The translations under genes and the position numbers were made by a program. This document shows, in pieces, positions 37,623-50,012 of a DNA stretch of 64,000 bases (position 1 is its first letter; every line of letters begins with the position of its first letter). Source of the DNA: Archilochus colubris. Its lineage: Eukaryota; Chordata; Aves; Apodiformes; Trochilidae. Under the pieces are notes generated by a model that worked only from the letters and a program-made list of their open reading frames with translations, did no database searches and was not told the DNA's origin. The stretch covers positions 34,777,093 to 34,841,092 of the forward strand of contig CM041091.1 in assembly GCA_023079485.1 (NCBI GenBank), read 5' to 3'.

Positions 37623-39361
37623 TTCCAAAGGAGGAATTCCATATTGCAGTTTCTTTTTTCTACACTTCATTCACTCCAGCTTCACCTGGCACGTGGCTCC
37701 CTCCATCCCCATCTCCTGACCCAAAGCCTGAAGCTTATTTGAATCTGTGATTTAACACATCCTCCTGATTATGATACTTGTCAGAAGTTCCTACACCACA
37801 GAAAACCAGCTTAATGAGTAGGTAAAAGAGCAAACACAAAGTCAGTGAATGGCCCTAGAAGTTCTTTTTCATCTGCAGATAAACAGGACTTTTGAGAGTT
37901 TTACAAGAGATAAAGCAGTCACTTGAGTGCTTCCCTGCCTCAGCACCAGCCCCTTCTGCAAACACAGCATGGCTTCTAGAAAGCAAAATTTCCTCCTCTT
38001 TCAAGAACCTGACATCTACAGAAGGCTTCTGGAGCAGCACATCAAAAGGAAACTTCCCGAGCTGGTGCTGATGGGACACGAACAGCTACAGATGAGCAGG
38101 AACACAGTCATCAAGTAACAAGGAAAAAAGAAGAGAGGGTCTGGAAAAAGAAATTGGTTTATAAGTAGCTTACTCCAGAACCTGGGGCATGTAACATTTC
38201 ATCCTTCTCATGTGATGCCAAATGATATTTTCAGCTACCAAAATGCACATCAGATAAATTGGGATCTTTTGTTTTTCTCCTTGTGCCCTCTTTAGACTTC
38301 CTTATGGCTTTGCATTTTCACAGCCTTTGCAATACAGGTTGTCACTAAATATGCACACAGATCATAACCTTCTTCATATGCCAAAGCCCTGCTTGAGGTG
38401 CCTTCATTTCTTGCAGGCTCACAACATTTGTTTCCAGGCTGGAGGGGAAACTCCCATCCCCAGCCTCATTTTAACCCCGAACTCACACTTAGAAGAAATC
38501 AGTGCCAGCAAGGAAATGAGTTAGTGCTGTAAGAAGCAGGAGCAGCTCTCCAAAAGCAGGGATCAGGCTGCTGGTGAGCTGTGCAGCCAGCACGGGGCTG
38601 GGCAGCTGCAGGACCCCCCCAGGGTCACCCCAAGGGACAGCAGATCCTCCTGCCCAGGAGATGCTTGTTCCAGCAGAGATGCACAGCAGCCCTTCCTCAG
38701 CACTGCATTCCTTCTGCATTGTCAGTAAATAAAGCCTTTGGATCCTCCATTCCAACACCAAAGCCAGCCAGCTGTGCACCCAGTTTGTATTTCTGAGGAT
38801 TAAAACGAGGCAGTGCATGGAGAAAGTTCATCTGTCTGAATTTCCAGATCCAGTTATGGCTCACCTGCTCTGATCTGGGGCACCCTCCTGAGGAACATGT
38901 TCATTATTATGCAGATCCTTCCATGGCAGTACCACTGGTAGCTGCAAGAGGTTCTTAGAAAAACATTATTGTAGACAGGCACCAGCCTGCACCCAGCCAC
39001 CTCTGTCAGCACGAAGTTCAGACAAACAATGCTCAAAGGAAAAGCATAGTCAAAATTACTACACTATAATAAAGAAAAAAAAACTTTAAAATAATTTTAT
39101 TTCATTAAGTTTGATGTCTCAGTGCAGGTAAGTAACACTCGTGCACTCCTGTTTGCTGCAGCTGCCTGTTCTATACTGACAGCATGGGCCTTCCCTGCTG
39201 TGCCCATCACCACTGCTCCTGGGCAGCTCTGTGTGTTCCTCCAGCAAACACAGCCACAAAGAAATAACCGTGCCTCAGGGATGTGGATGTGAGGGAATGG
39301 TGGATTACAAATGGGATTTGAGGATAATGAGTTTGCTAATTTGTGTCAGCTGAAGAACATA
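37623..39361. other. Intergenic, no gene seen
   Basis: Unique sequence. The A/T-rich part near 39055-39110 is low complexity. Short ORFs only. Confidence 0.6.
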
Positions 39362-39470
39362 CAGCCCTGGGATGGTTTGGGTTGGAAGGGACCCCAAAGC
39401 TCTCAAGTCCCTGCAGGGGCAGGGACAGCAGCAGAGACTCCAGCACTGTTCAGTGATTCTGGGAACCCTG
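39362..39470 (-). mobile_element. CR1 3' fragment, reverse orientation
   Basis: The plus strand reads CCTGGGATGGTTTGGGTTGG, then AAGGGACCCCAAAGCTCTCAAGT and GGGGCAGGGACA, the reverse complement of a CR1 3' tail. The similarity fades after about 39430. Confidence 0.75.
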
Positions 39471-39949
39471 ACAAGTCAGTGAATCCTCTGCTCCTCCTCA
39501 GTGAATCCCTGACTAGGGGCAGGGTGACACATCCTGAGCACCCGGGAATTTGGGAGAAAGCAGTCAGTGATTATTCTCCTTCCCTTGGGACACCAGCCAG
39601 GAATGGTGGCAGGAGTTACATGGACAGGCAGGCAGCAGGTATGAGTGCTGGCTTTACTTTCCCCTGCTCCTGGGCTGCCTGGGAAAGGCTCTTGCACACC
39701 AGAGAAAGGAAAACCCTGGCTTTCTGGGCATCCAGACAGCATCTTCTGCTGCCTCCATCCCTGGGTGTTTGGTTGCTCAGAGCCTCCAAAAGCCTCAGCC
39801 AGGGCTGAGCAGCAATGGGTTTATTTACAATTTCTGTCCAGCAGGAGACCTGTTATTTCCTCAGCTGGTATAAATGTGATGAGGAACAAATCTCCTTCCC
39901 CCCCATCCCCACAGCGCCGTGGGAAGCACCAGTAATGTATGCAGGTATT

Positions 39950-40200
39950 AGGCAGGGTTTAGCTGGGACTTCTGCTTTCTAAGGCTAACAAAACACTATC
40001 AGAGAGCTTTTTTATGATTAATATAAACATGAATTGAAAGTGCTCTTGTAAAGTTTGAATCGAGCTCTCCTGAATAAAAGGGAAAAGGCAAATTGTCGCC
40101 AGTTGCTTAGTAACCAGTCAGAGCTCATTTCTCTTCGAGGGAAACCAATTAGGCCTTTTAACCTCTTTTAATGGGGGTGGGGAATGATCTATCAAAATTA
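39950..40200. other. Candidate conserved non-coding element
   Basis: The stretch is unique and AT-rich, lacks repeats, and keeps three CpGs (near 40059, 40097 and 40136) in a CpG-poor background. It contains ATGATTAATATAAAC (homeodomain and forkhead-like cores), the RFX-like site at 40102-40114 and CCAATTAGG. It looks like an enhancer, but conservation cannot be tested here. Confidence 0.35.
40102..40114. promoter_or_regulatory. X-box-like RFX motif in a candidate conserved element
   Basis: GTTGCTTAGTAAC consists of near-palindromic half sites of the RFX type. It sits in the AT-rich, repeat-free island at 39950-40200. Confidence 0.4.
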
Positions 40201-42129
40201 AACCTCCTGGCTGTCTTTCTGGTCTTGAGGGTTCCCTTTTGGAGGGGAACTTGTACAAATAATTTCAGATGCATGCTCTAGAGAAGTTGTTCCCAGACAC
40301 TTCTCAAGTTGACTTCTCCAAGGTCCATCCACCTTCCCCTTCAGGACTGTGAGAACATCCTCTTGCAATGCTGCTCCATTCAATTTTGTCATACTAAAGC
40401 AACCACTCTACATAAAAAGCAGCTATTGTCAGGAACTGATACATCAGGCATCAGTTAAAGCTTTACAAATAGGTCTCTGAACTACCTGGGAGCTGGAGAT
40501 ATTGATATGGCAAGATAGGCAAGGATATTTTTGAGGCTTTGGAGAAGTCCCTTTTGGTTTGTGGGAGTGTTCCTGCTTCTCTGCCAGGTCCTGGTGCCTT
40601 GACAACCACATAAAGTCATCACACACTTGTGGGTTACATTGCTGACCTAAACTTTTTCAGGTCACACTCTCAATATCCAAGAGGCTGTTGGATGATTTAT
40701 TTGGTCCTGCCCTGTCCCAGCTCAATACAGTGACAAATCTGGAATCCATCTTTATTCTCCCCAAAATACCTGTTCACAATGGCAACAGGAGACTTTACCT
40801 TAGCCAAGCCCTAGTAGATAACCATGAATATTTACCAGGCTGCCAGGGCCTCACACTGCCAGGTTCTGCTGTCTCAGCCAAATCCAACTATCTGAGCTTG
40901 AGCAGTGGATTTAACACAGCAGGTCTACATTCTGATTTTATTATTTCTATTTTCTTGGACACCAGTGGCTAGCAGTCAGAGAGCTGGCTCTCAGGGTATT
41001 CTGTGTTTCCAGGACTGACTGCATCATCACCAACAGACCCCAGCAGGGAGGAAGGAGGAAAAGTGTTTTGGTACCAAACTGCAGACCTAGAAGCTCTCAG
41101 ACATTTCCCACCCTCACTGAACTACCCAAAAAACACAGAATGCAGGGATCCACCACATTTTTGCTTTTAAACCTCTAGAATTCTGTGTAATTAAATGTGT
41201 TGCTATTAATTCTTGCTTCAAAGTTGCAGAAGTCCTGCAGCAGAAGCTGAGAAGCTCTCTGCCAGATAAATCAGCCCTGGTGGGGTACACACACCCCCAG
41301 CTAAGCCCCCCCTACACTAGCAGCTGTGGGCAGAGGGAAAATGACAACAATGTCATTAATTGTGCCCAGGAGCTGCCTCTTACACACCAGCTCTCAGCAG
41401 GTGAAGCCACAGGCTTGGGATGATGAGAAGCTCTTGTCATTCACCCCATTGTCACAGAGCTGATCAGTATTGCCGAGCAGTGGCTGCAATATGAATATTT
41501 ATGGCTAACAATTCTGAAAACTCTTATTTGGGCTGGGCTTTAGAACCAGCTTCTAGATGACTAGAAGTTACAGGGTAGCCAGCCCAAACCCACACGGGCC
41601 GTGGTAATGATTTCACATTACAACTTCAGCACGCACTGGCAGCAGCTTTGTGCTGAAATCCCTGAAATCCCCATCCCAGAAACTTGCCCAAGCACACAGA
41701 AGATGCCCAGAAGAGCAGATGCCATGTGTGGACATAAAGAAGAAGCTGGAGAAAAGTCCTTCCCCACAAGCTAGCACACACACCTCCAGACCCCTGCCCA
41801 GGGACCACTCGACCTCTGGCAGAAGCTGCACTCCTGGAGAGGGCCAGAATCCACTGGTCATTGCCAGAGGAGTTTGATGAACAAAACCTACAGCAAGAGT
41901 GAAGAGCTTCCTTACAGATAACTAAAAAGAGAAGTAGAAAGTGGATTATCCAGAAATGGTGAGCACAGTGCAAGAATGTGGCATGAGATTCAGGTGTTCT
42001 GTAGGATGCTGCCCTGGGTGACTGTACAGACCTATTCTTACCTTAAACACCTATTAATAAGCTGCACCTAGGCAAGAGTTTTTCTAAATAATTTTTAATC
42101 TGGTCTCCCTCCTCTGCCATGCACAGGGT

Positions 42130-42480
42130 CAACTTTTGCATTCAGCTCCAGCTTTTTAAACTCTCTATACTGCTGGTTTGAATCAGTTTCACTCATCTGA
42201 ATTTCATGCTGCGCTCTGAACACGTCCTATGACATTTATCTTTCATTTCGTGGTCTGTACTGATACTCTTTTTATTTATTCTATCTGATATTCTCAAATA
42301 AAGCAGCGGATCTTCAAAAGAAATCTTCAATCAAAGTGCAGTTCCAACTAAATCGTGGTTCTGGCCAGGTTAAACATGTGACTGACCGTCTCTAATGGAA
42401 AGATGATTCTGGAATATTTTGCTATTGGCCTCTAAAGGAAGTTCTGGGGATTGATAGATTTCTATTTCATTTCTATTACC
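42130..42480. other. Candidate conserved non-coding element
   Basis: The stretch is AT-rich and repeat-free with six CpGs between 42211 and 42390, against a nearly CpG-free surrounding. No open frame of note. An enhancer role is inferred only from composition. Confidence 0.3.
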
Positions 42481-45400
42481 ACCCATCTTCCTGGACTAAA
42501 ATTTAATATTCTTCTTTTTAACAGAGCATACTTTGATGTTGCTGGAAACTTTGGGTGCAGCTAATTCTGAAAGATTTGATGTTTATTTTTCCTTTTATCA
42601 TCACTGGCTTGGAGATACCCGTTTCTTCAGCTCTGACATAATCAGGTGCTAACTCTGTCCCAGGAAAGCAGCTCCTGTGGGATGTTTCTGGGGGGCTGGC
42701 AGGAAATGGAAAGCAGTTCACTGGCTCCAGAAGGTGGTGACAGGAGGCACCACGGCCACCTCCAGCCTGCCCCACCAGCTGGGGGGTGGCAAAACTGAGC
42801 TCCATCAAACCCACCCAGGCAGAGGCACCTGGGAGATGAGCATTGCCATTTCCTCTGGCTGGGGAGTGCTGAGAGGATAATCCTGTTACATTTCTGAGTT
42901 GCTAACATATGAGGTTTTAGCCAAATAAGCACTGCCAAGAAGAAGAAAACTGGAATAAGCCATTATACCTGGGTTTGCTACAGGGACCTTCACTGAACTC
43001 TCCGGATTTCCATCTGCTGAATGTGATGTGTTTATTTCCTGAGCTTTTAGGGCATTGAGAATTTCTATTGATTTTTTATTTTGAGTAATTTATAGGGTAT
43101 AGTGACAGCCTAACAATAACAGGTGTAAGCGGATTAGCATCAACCATTCTTCCCCTGACATCCAGAGTCCAAAGACCCCACGAGGGCAGATTTTTAGAGG
43201 ATTTTTAGTCTGAAGGCAGCCAAACTAGGACGTGTCAGCATGTCCTGGTGTCCCCACCAGAGGGGCTTGGGCAGGAAGATCACTGAGCCCGCAGAGACCA
43301 TTCCAGGGAACACCATGCCCAGAGGGCTGGGTCTGCCTCCAGGACACGTTGAGTCAGTGCCTTACTAATCACTTAAAAAGGAAGAGATCTTTTCATGTGT
43401 TTTTCTTGAATATCTGCTTTGAAGTGCTGATCCAGCCAGGGTCTGACCTCTCACAATCATGCGAGTACAAATTTACTTCCTTGGCTTCATTGAAGTCAAT
43501 TCACTCTTCCACTATTTATCAGATTTAATAAGACTTTTTAACTTAGCAGCATCACTCAACCTGAAGGAGAACTCTTCAAAGGATTTGATGGCAATTACCA
43601 TTCCCTCCTCAGTCCTATTAGCACGTTTGGCTGGGTTCAGGTTTTACATCCTCCCCTGCACAGATGGAAACTGAACGTGTGGTTCAGAAGGCAGCATTCA
43701 CTGGTGAGTCCAAAAGTCAACTCCAAAATAAAAACAAGATTTTCTCTAAGTAAGGAGACATTTGTCCCTGGTTTGTACCCAGGATGGCCCTGTGTAATAT
43801 ACCTGTTCCTAGGAATAATCCCCAAACCTGCCTGGCTGTAGTCAGAAGCTTGGGAGCAGGCTGGCAGCAGGGCCATGCAGACCTTACCAAGTGTAACAGC
43901 CCCTGACACAGAACCAGGACAAATTCTACACGTTTTTTGGAAGTGTGCTGCTATCCTCTTCTGCAGGATTTTGCTGTAGCATGTAGCTCATCTCCTCGTG
44001 GGGCTGTCAGCAGGATTACTGTCTGATTTTCTTTATTTTTACAGCATATGGACTGCTTCACCAGGAATCAGCTGGAGACCCATGAGCAGGTACCCTCAGA
44101 CTCATCTCTCCGTGGCCGGGATTATCTGAACTGCTCTCAGCACCAAGAAACCTTTGGTTACTTCAATTACAGGAAACTGTTCAGTTCTCTACACTGAGCA
44201 CCCATTTCCCACCCTTTCAGCACAGATGGCTTTCCCATGGGTGAGCTATGGACAAACACTGCATCTACTGCTGCTGATGAGAGTTTATTCATCCCTGGCA
44301 GTTTAAACCTTATTTTTCATCCCAGGACACATATGGGCTGGTTAGCAGGGATCCAGCTCTGCTGAACAGGTTTATGATTTCATGGTATTACCCTGCTCAG
44401 ATTACACTTGTTTCTGTCTAAGGGAGGATTTCTGCAAAGACAGACATATGTCTTCTGTACACAGACATATGAAATACAAGAATTTCAACAAGCAGTAGAG
44501 GATTTCTCCAAAATTCCCATCAAATAGATGGCTGCAAAGAGCTTCAAGGAGGAATGAAGCCGTTTATAGACCAGGTATGAGATAAGAGCCTTTAATTAAG
44601 CATTTGAAACCCAGCTGATGGCAGCCCCAGTACGAGTGAGCATTTGCAGAGAACCTCCAACTGTGGGAGAGGAGATGATGACAGGTGATGGCAATTTCAT
44701 GTGTTACCCACAGAAAATAGAAGCATGTGCCTTCTGAATTAAAAAAACCACAACCAACCAACCAAGCCAGAAACCCTCAGGGAGCCATTTTTCAATCCCC
44801 TTCTCCTCCTCCATCTACCCAGGAGTAACTCACCAGCAAACACACCAGCCAATTAATTCTGGACACACAGCAAGAAAGAAATATCAGCCAACAACCTTTT
44901 TCTGGTGACAGATTTCTGCCATTTCAGTGGTATATAAAAAGGACAGCAATGCATATCTGTGTTTCTCCAAAGCAATAGAAGGGGCCAACTCATTACACAT
45001 CCTCTCCATCTTCATCCAAAGAGCAGCTGCTTGTCCTGCCCACTCCACACTCAGCCATGGCCAGTCCATCAGCTGGAGCCAATTTGGAGCAAGCTCTGCT
45101 ATCCAGTGCCCAAAGGCACCCGTGGAACTTGGACTGCTGCTGCATCAAAAGGCCCTGACACAACAGAAAAGGCTGAGAGCAGAAAAGCAGCATTTATTAC
45201 TTTTGCCTGTTGTACAGAGAGATTCTGAAAACTTATGAGCAACACGGATTAGTCTCAGGAACTTTAAAGTTCAAGTCATTATTCATGTTCTTTTATACAT
45301 TTTCTGGAGGCTCATACAATTTTTTTTATTTTTTTTTTTGCAAAGCAGATGAATCTCTGCTCAAGGTTTACCCAGAGGCACAATGATCTCTGCCAGCCAG

Positions 45401-47430
45401 ATACAGATGAGCACCCGGAGCATCAATAACACCCCGTCAGTTATGACTACAGAAGACAAAGTGCTTATTCTAATATGGATCACAATAAAAAAGCATAGAT
45501 CATAAAACCTGGTCAAGAAATTTGATCACTGAATAAGGCAATAGCTTTGAAATATATCTGCTCCACACACAATCTTAAAATCCCTCCCCAGACAGTTCAG
45601 GTTGCTAAATTGCAAGTGCCTGGTGAGTCCCTGAAGATGAAGGGTAAGCCATGGTAAATACCATTGCAGGGCACCCTGATGGGGTTGAGCAGCACAGCTA
45701 AAAATTGGTTATGGCAGTGCAGGAAAACCAGACCCTGAGATAGGTACATGACAACTTTAATTTCAAATTCTGAAAAATAAATTTATACCAATGTGTTGAA
45801 GACCATTTAATGACATGGGAAATTAATTTCCCTGAATTATCTTGGTACTGAATCCTTCTGTTCATGAATATAAGAACTCAGCAAAGCCCAAGAGTTCCTT
45901 GCATGAGATCTTTGCTACCTTTACACTGCAAATGATAAAAGCTGTGTCCCTGCTGCCCTCTGGCCACCAGAACTGCCCCAGCTGTGGTTTCAGGCATGCA
46001 GGGACTTCCACCAGACAGGACCAGTCAAGGTCAGGGCTCAGGGACAGGGAAATAGAGAGGCAAGTGGAGGATGGAAAGGGGTTTGAACTGTGAGAAAGGA
46101 AACTCCAACCACCTGAGCCTGGCTAAAGGGGGGAGGCAGCACCTCATGCAGTCCCATTTTACAGAAGTCAGACTCCAAACTCCTCTTCCTCAGAAACCTA
46201 ATGTCACCTAAATGCTGGAGTGACAAGTGTAATAAAAACAACACTATAAAATGCATGAAGAATTTTCTTTCCCAAATATCAGATTTTAAAAGCAAAATAA
46301 ACATTAATTCTCTGCTGTCCTGCCAGTGACACTGATGTGATTCATGGCTATTCAGCTGCACAAGGCTATGTTCTTTCCTTTGAGAAAAAGAATATACATC
46401 TTCAGATGAGCTATCAAATGGCTTTATGATTAATTCTGTGTTATCCTTGAATTTAATGCCAATGGGTGGGAGGAAAAGAGGAATATCCCACAGAAGAGGA
46501 ATAGTTCATCAGACAAACTCAGAAGCTCCCCAAGGTCAATCTGAATGAGTTTCTTTCCCATCCCTCCTGCAAACATTCTGCTCCTCCCCCAGTGCCCTGG
46601 GGATCTGGAAAGCACTGGAACATGGGGCTGGCAGCTGCTCCCTTTTTGCTTCCCTCCATCCTCTGCAGAAATCTAGGGCTTCCTAATACTGAGTATTTCA
46701 ATTTCAACAGTCATGGAAAAGTTGTTTTTGTTTGGTGTGAGTTCAAAATTAAAGAGTCTATGAGGCTGATCCAAGCACAGAATTTTAACAGAAAGCAGTA
46801 AAAGATTTTATATCCTATTTGCACAGACCTCAGCCTCAGGAGGTTCCCCTGCTCTGATCCCTTGGTTGTGCCCTGTTAGGAAGCATCAGGCCAAACCAAA
46901 TGGATCAATAGCACTGACAATATGGGAGGCCTTGGGAGAATTTACCCTTTTTTTTTGTTTGTTTTCTTAAGTCCCTGTTCTTATGAAAAAGGCCCTGACC
47001 AGAGGGGGAAGTTGTGTTTACAGGAACAACAGGGCCAAGGGCAGCTCTGTCCCCTTGCCCTGCACCCAAGGGACCTCAGGTGGGGACCCCCAGCTTCCAG
47101 CCTCAGAGGTGTCACCCACTGAGAGAGCCAGGGCAGGATCAGTTCCTGTGAGGATGGGGATTTGGTTTTCCATGTTGTCACCTGTGTGTTAGCAGCTGGA
47201 TGGAGGCTGCCAACCCCTCCACCAAGCCCAGGAGCTGTCGCATCAGGTTAAGGCTCACTGAATGCTGCTGACAGCCTGGGAATGAATATTCATGGCCATC
47301 ATTCTGCAGCCTGCACCCCATAGAGGCATTAGCTAAAAATAAATAAAGAAAATTACAAAAAAGAATCTAACCTGATCCCTCAAGCCTGAGTCACAAATTG
47401 CTGTCGAAATGAAGTGTTGGAAATAGCCAA

Positions 47431-47598
47431 GGTGCTAGGCAGGGTGTCAGGCAGGGGGGGTGTCAGGCAAGGTGTTTGGGTGTCAGGGAGGGTGTTTGGG
47501 TGCCAGGCAGGGTGTTTGGGTGTCAGGGAGGGTGTTTGGGTGTCAGGGAGGGTGTTTGGGTGTCAGGGAGGGTGTGTGGGTGTCAGGCAGGGTGTTAT
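47431..47598. repeat. 20-bp G-rich minisatellite
   Basis: About eight tandem copies of GGGTGTCAGGGAGGGTGTTT with small variants (GGGAGG or GGCAGG). Each unit carries three G-triplets and the next unit supplies the fourth, giving loops of 5, 1 and 5 bases. It lies in unique intergenic sequence. The Val/Gly/Cys/Gln-rich ORFs here are artefacts. Confidence 0.95.
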
Positions 47599-49874
47599 CC
47601 TGGGTGTCCTTGGGACACTTTGCTGCTGGCCCAGGGCTGTGGGGAGGCAGAGGCAGAGCTGGTGCAGCATTTTCCACCTTCCTAGGGGTACAGAGGAAAG
47701 AGCAGAGGTGCTGGGGGCCACTCTGACCCCAGCCAGCTCCTAAGAAACTTCTGAGAATTTCCTCAGAAAGTTGAGGCTTTCTACTTGACATGACTCAGGA
47801 TCCAGCAGAAGTCAAGGTCAAAGCAGGAATGGTCAGGACTTTCTGCTCTTTAAATTGGCTTCTGCTGCTGCCTTGCTCTTGGGGAGAGGCTGAGCAGCCA
47901 GGGGAAAGTCTGCTGAGGGCACAAATGACCCAAACCCAGGAAAAGTCAAAGCCCCGAGCATGTAAGAAGTGCAGGGCAATTGGCAGGATGACAGCGGAGG
48001 CATCAGCATCCTACCAAAGACACATTCCTGTGAATTCTGGAAGATTTCCTGCACTGATCCTGCAGGGATTCAGCCTGGGAAGGCTGTGTCAGGACAGACT
48101 GGGCTGCTCAGCACCTCCTATTACTCATTGCAAGGGGATTCCTGGGCAGGGTGAAACCAGAGGGGAAATCTAAGGGTGTGAAGGAGACCTCAGTGTCCCA
48201 CCGGGTGTAAAATCACTGTCCCAACAGTGCTTGTACTTGGAAAATTCACTGAGTGTTCCTCAGTGCCACAGAAGAACTGAGGAAACAAAGGAAGTTGTCT
48301 GCGTCAGTAATGAAAAATCAAAAAGATGGGATGGTTGGATTCAAGAGGAAATAAATAACAGGGTACCTGTAGACACGGAATTGGAAAGAGAAGAGTAAGA
48401 GACATGAAATCTGGCACTGTATCTGTCTCGCTGTATGTAGAGCATTAGCTATTTCTAACACAAAATTAGTTTTACTTTTGACTTATTTTGATTTGCTCAA
48501 AAAAAGCCCACCTCTCATAGAATAAAAGATGTCAATTCAGTGACAGCACTGAGACATGCGTGGAGAAGAACCTGCCAGAAGTAATCAAGCCATTCCTTTG
48601 AAAGTCATTTGCTTTTGGGAAAAAAACCCCAACAAGTGAAATAGAAATTAGTGGTCATGCTACAAATTGCTAACACATGAATTAGAATTACATAAAACAC
48701 CTCTAATTTAAGTTATGTTTATTCCATTTTGCTTATGATATAATTATTCTATATCTTCCAGCCCCAGAAAGAAATGATTTAATTTCTCCAGCCTGCACTC
48801 CAGATAAAGCAATGAGTTAGGAAGCTATGGAATATGTATGTTAATCAGCTCGGCTGCTGCCCAGGCCATTACCAGCTCCATTCTCTTGTTTCCTGGTGTC
48901 ATACTTGATTACACACTTTTAGAACAGATTACTGCAATAATGGGGGGCAGGCAGGCAGATCCCCTGCTGCCAGTGCCCTTGGATCAATCTCCTGCCTGCA
49001 GGGGGAATATATTTTGCTAATAAATTGCCAGGCAGCCTTATGTTGTCTGTAACTTTTGGAAATCATTTAATACCAGTGACCCCGAAGAGAGGGAGGTGGA
49101 GCTTTGAGAACAACCTAGAGAAATGCCATTGAGAGGGCAGATAGAATCCAGGATGGGTTTTACTTGAGACAGCAACCTGAGGAGTTTAATGATTTTTTTC
49201 TTAATTCAGCACCCTTTGAAAGGAAAACTCAGCCTGGCCTCAGTGCCAGAATCTCCAGGGATGTGCTGGTGGCTCCAGCCTTGCCCTGGGACTCTCTGCT
49301 GGGGTTGCAGCTTGCTGATGATTCTTTTGTGGTTTAAAACCATCCCAAGCAAAGCCTCCTGGTGAGCAGGGCTGCACAGAGTACCAGGACAGTGGTGCTG
49401 ACAGGGCTGCTCCTTCTGGCCTCTTCAGCAACAGGAAAAAAAATAATTTAAAAACCCAAACAAACAAACCAACCACAAAAAGTTCCCCACCAAACAAACT
49501 AACAAAAACCCCAAACAGAGCCACCAGATGCTGCAAGCCATCCCATGAACTCCACCTGTGTGCACAGAGCACATGTGCAGTGAGGAGCTTCACTTCAATT
49601 AGTGCCCTTCTCTCAGTAATTACTGCACTTGTTCTGAATTAGGAGCTGTGCATCAGCTGACAAGGTGACTGATTGGAAGGATTTATTCCCACTCCAGCTT
49701 CTGCTGTCTGGCTCTGTGTGCAGCAGCCTGTCCTGGGGATGTACAGCCCTGGGGTGCCCCTGGATGGGACACTCCAAAAATGCTCTCTGTGTGCCCAGGT
49801 CATGGCCAGGTATGTTTTACAGACACAGGAATAATTATTAACATCTAATTAATTTAGATAGTCATCTAACTTTG
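47599..49874. other. Intergenic, no gene seen
   Basis: It includes AT-rich unique sequence at 48420-49060 and A/C-rich low complexity (CAAA units) at 49435-49515. ORFs of up to 127 codons show no recognisable protein. Confidence 0.6.
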
Positions 49875-50012
49875 GCTCAGGTTGCCCAGAGATGCCCCAA
49901 GCCTGGACACATTCCAGGCCAGGTTGGACAGGGGCTGAAGGTGTCCCTGGGCAGTGCAGGGGGTGGGCTGGGTGGCCTTGAAAGGTCCCTTCAGCACAAC
50001 CCATCCTCTGAT
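49875..50012 (+). mobile_element. CR1 3' fragment
   Basis: GGTTGCCCAGAGATGCCCCA, ACATTCCAGGCCAGGTTGGACA, GAAGGTGTCCCTGGGCAGTG and CCTTGAAAGGTCCCTTCAGC occur in the order expected of a CR1 3' end. Confidence 0.85.

Larger units (their letters stand above)
39471..47430. other. Intergenic, no gene seen
   Basis: It carries the two best candidate conserved elements (39950-40200 and 42130-42480), a T-rich tract at 45320-45340, and CCAA-type low complexity at 44740-44765. Nothing coding is recognised. Confidence 0.6.

Noticed and set aside
43254..43267. CCACCAGAGGGGCT, resembling a CTCF core
   Set aside because: The 3' half of the motif is off consensus; a single weak match in 64 kb is expected by chance.
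49435..49515. A-rich CAAA-type tract as a retroposon tail
   Set aside because: No recognisable retroposon body or target duplication next to it; treated as low complexity.
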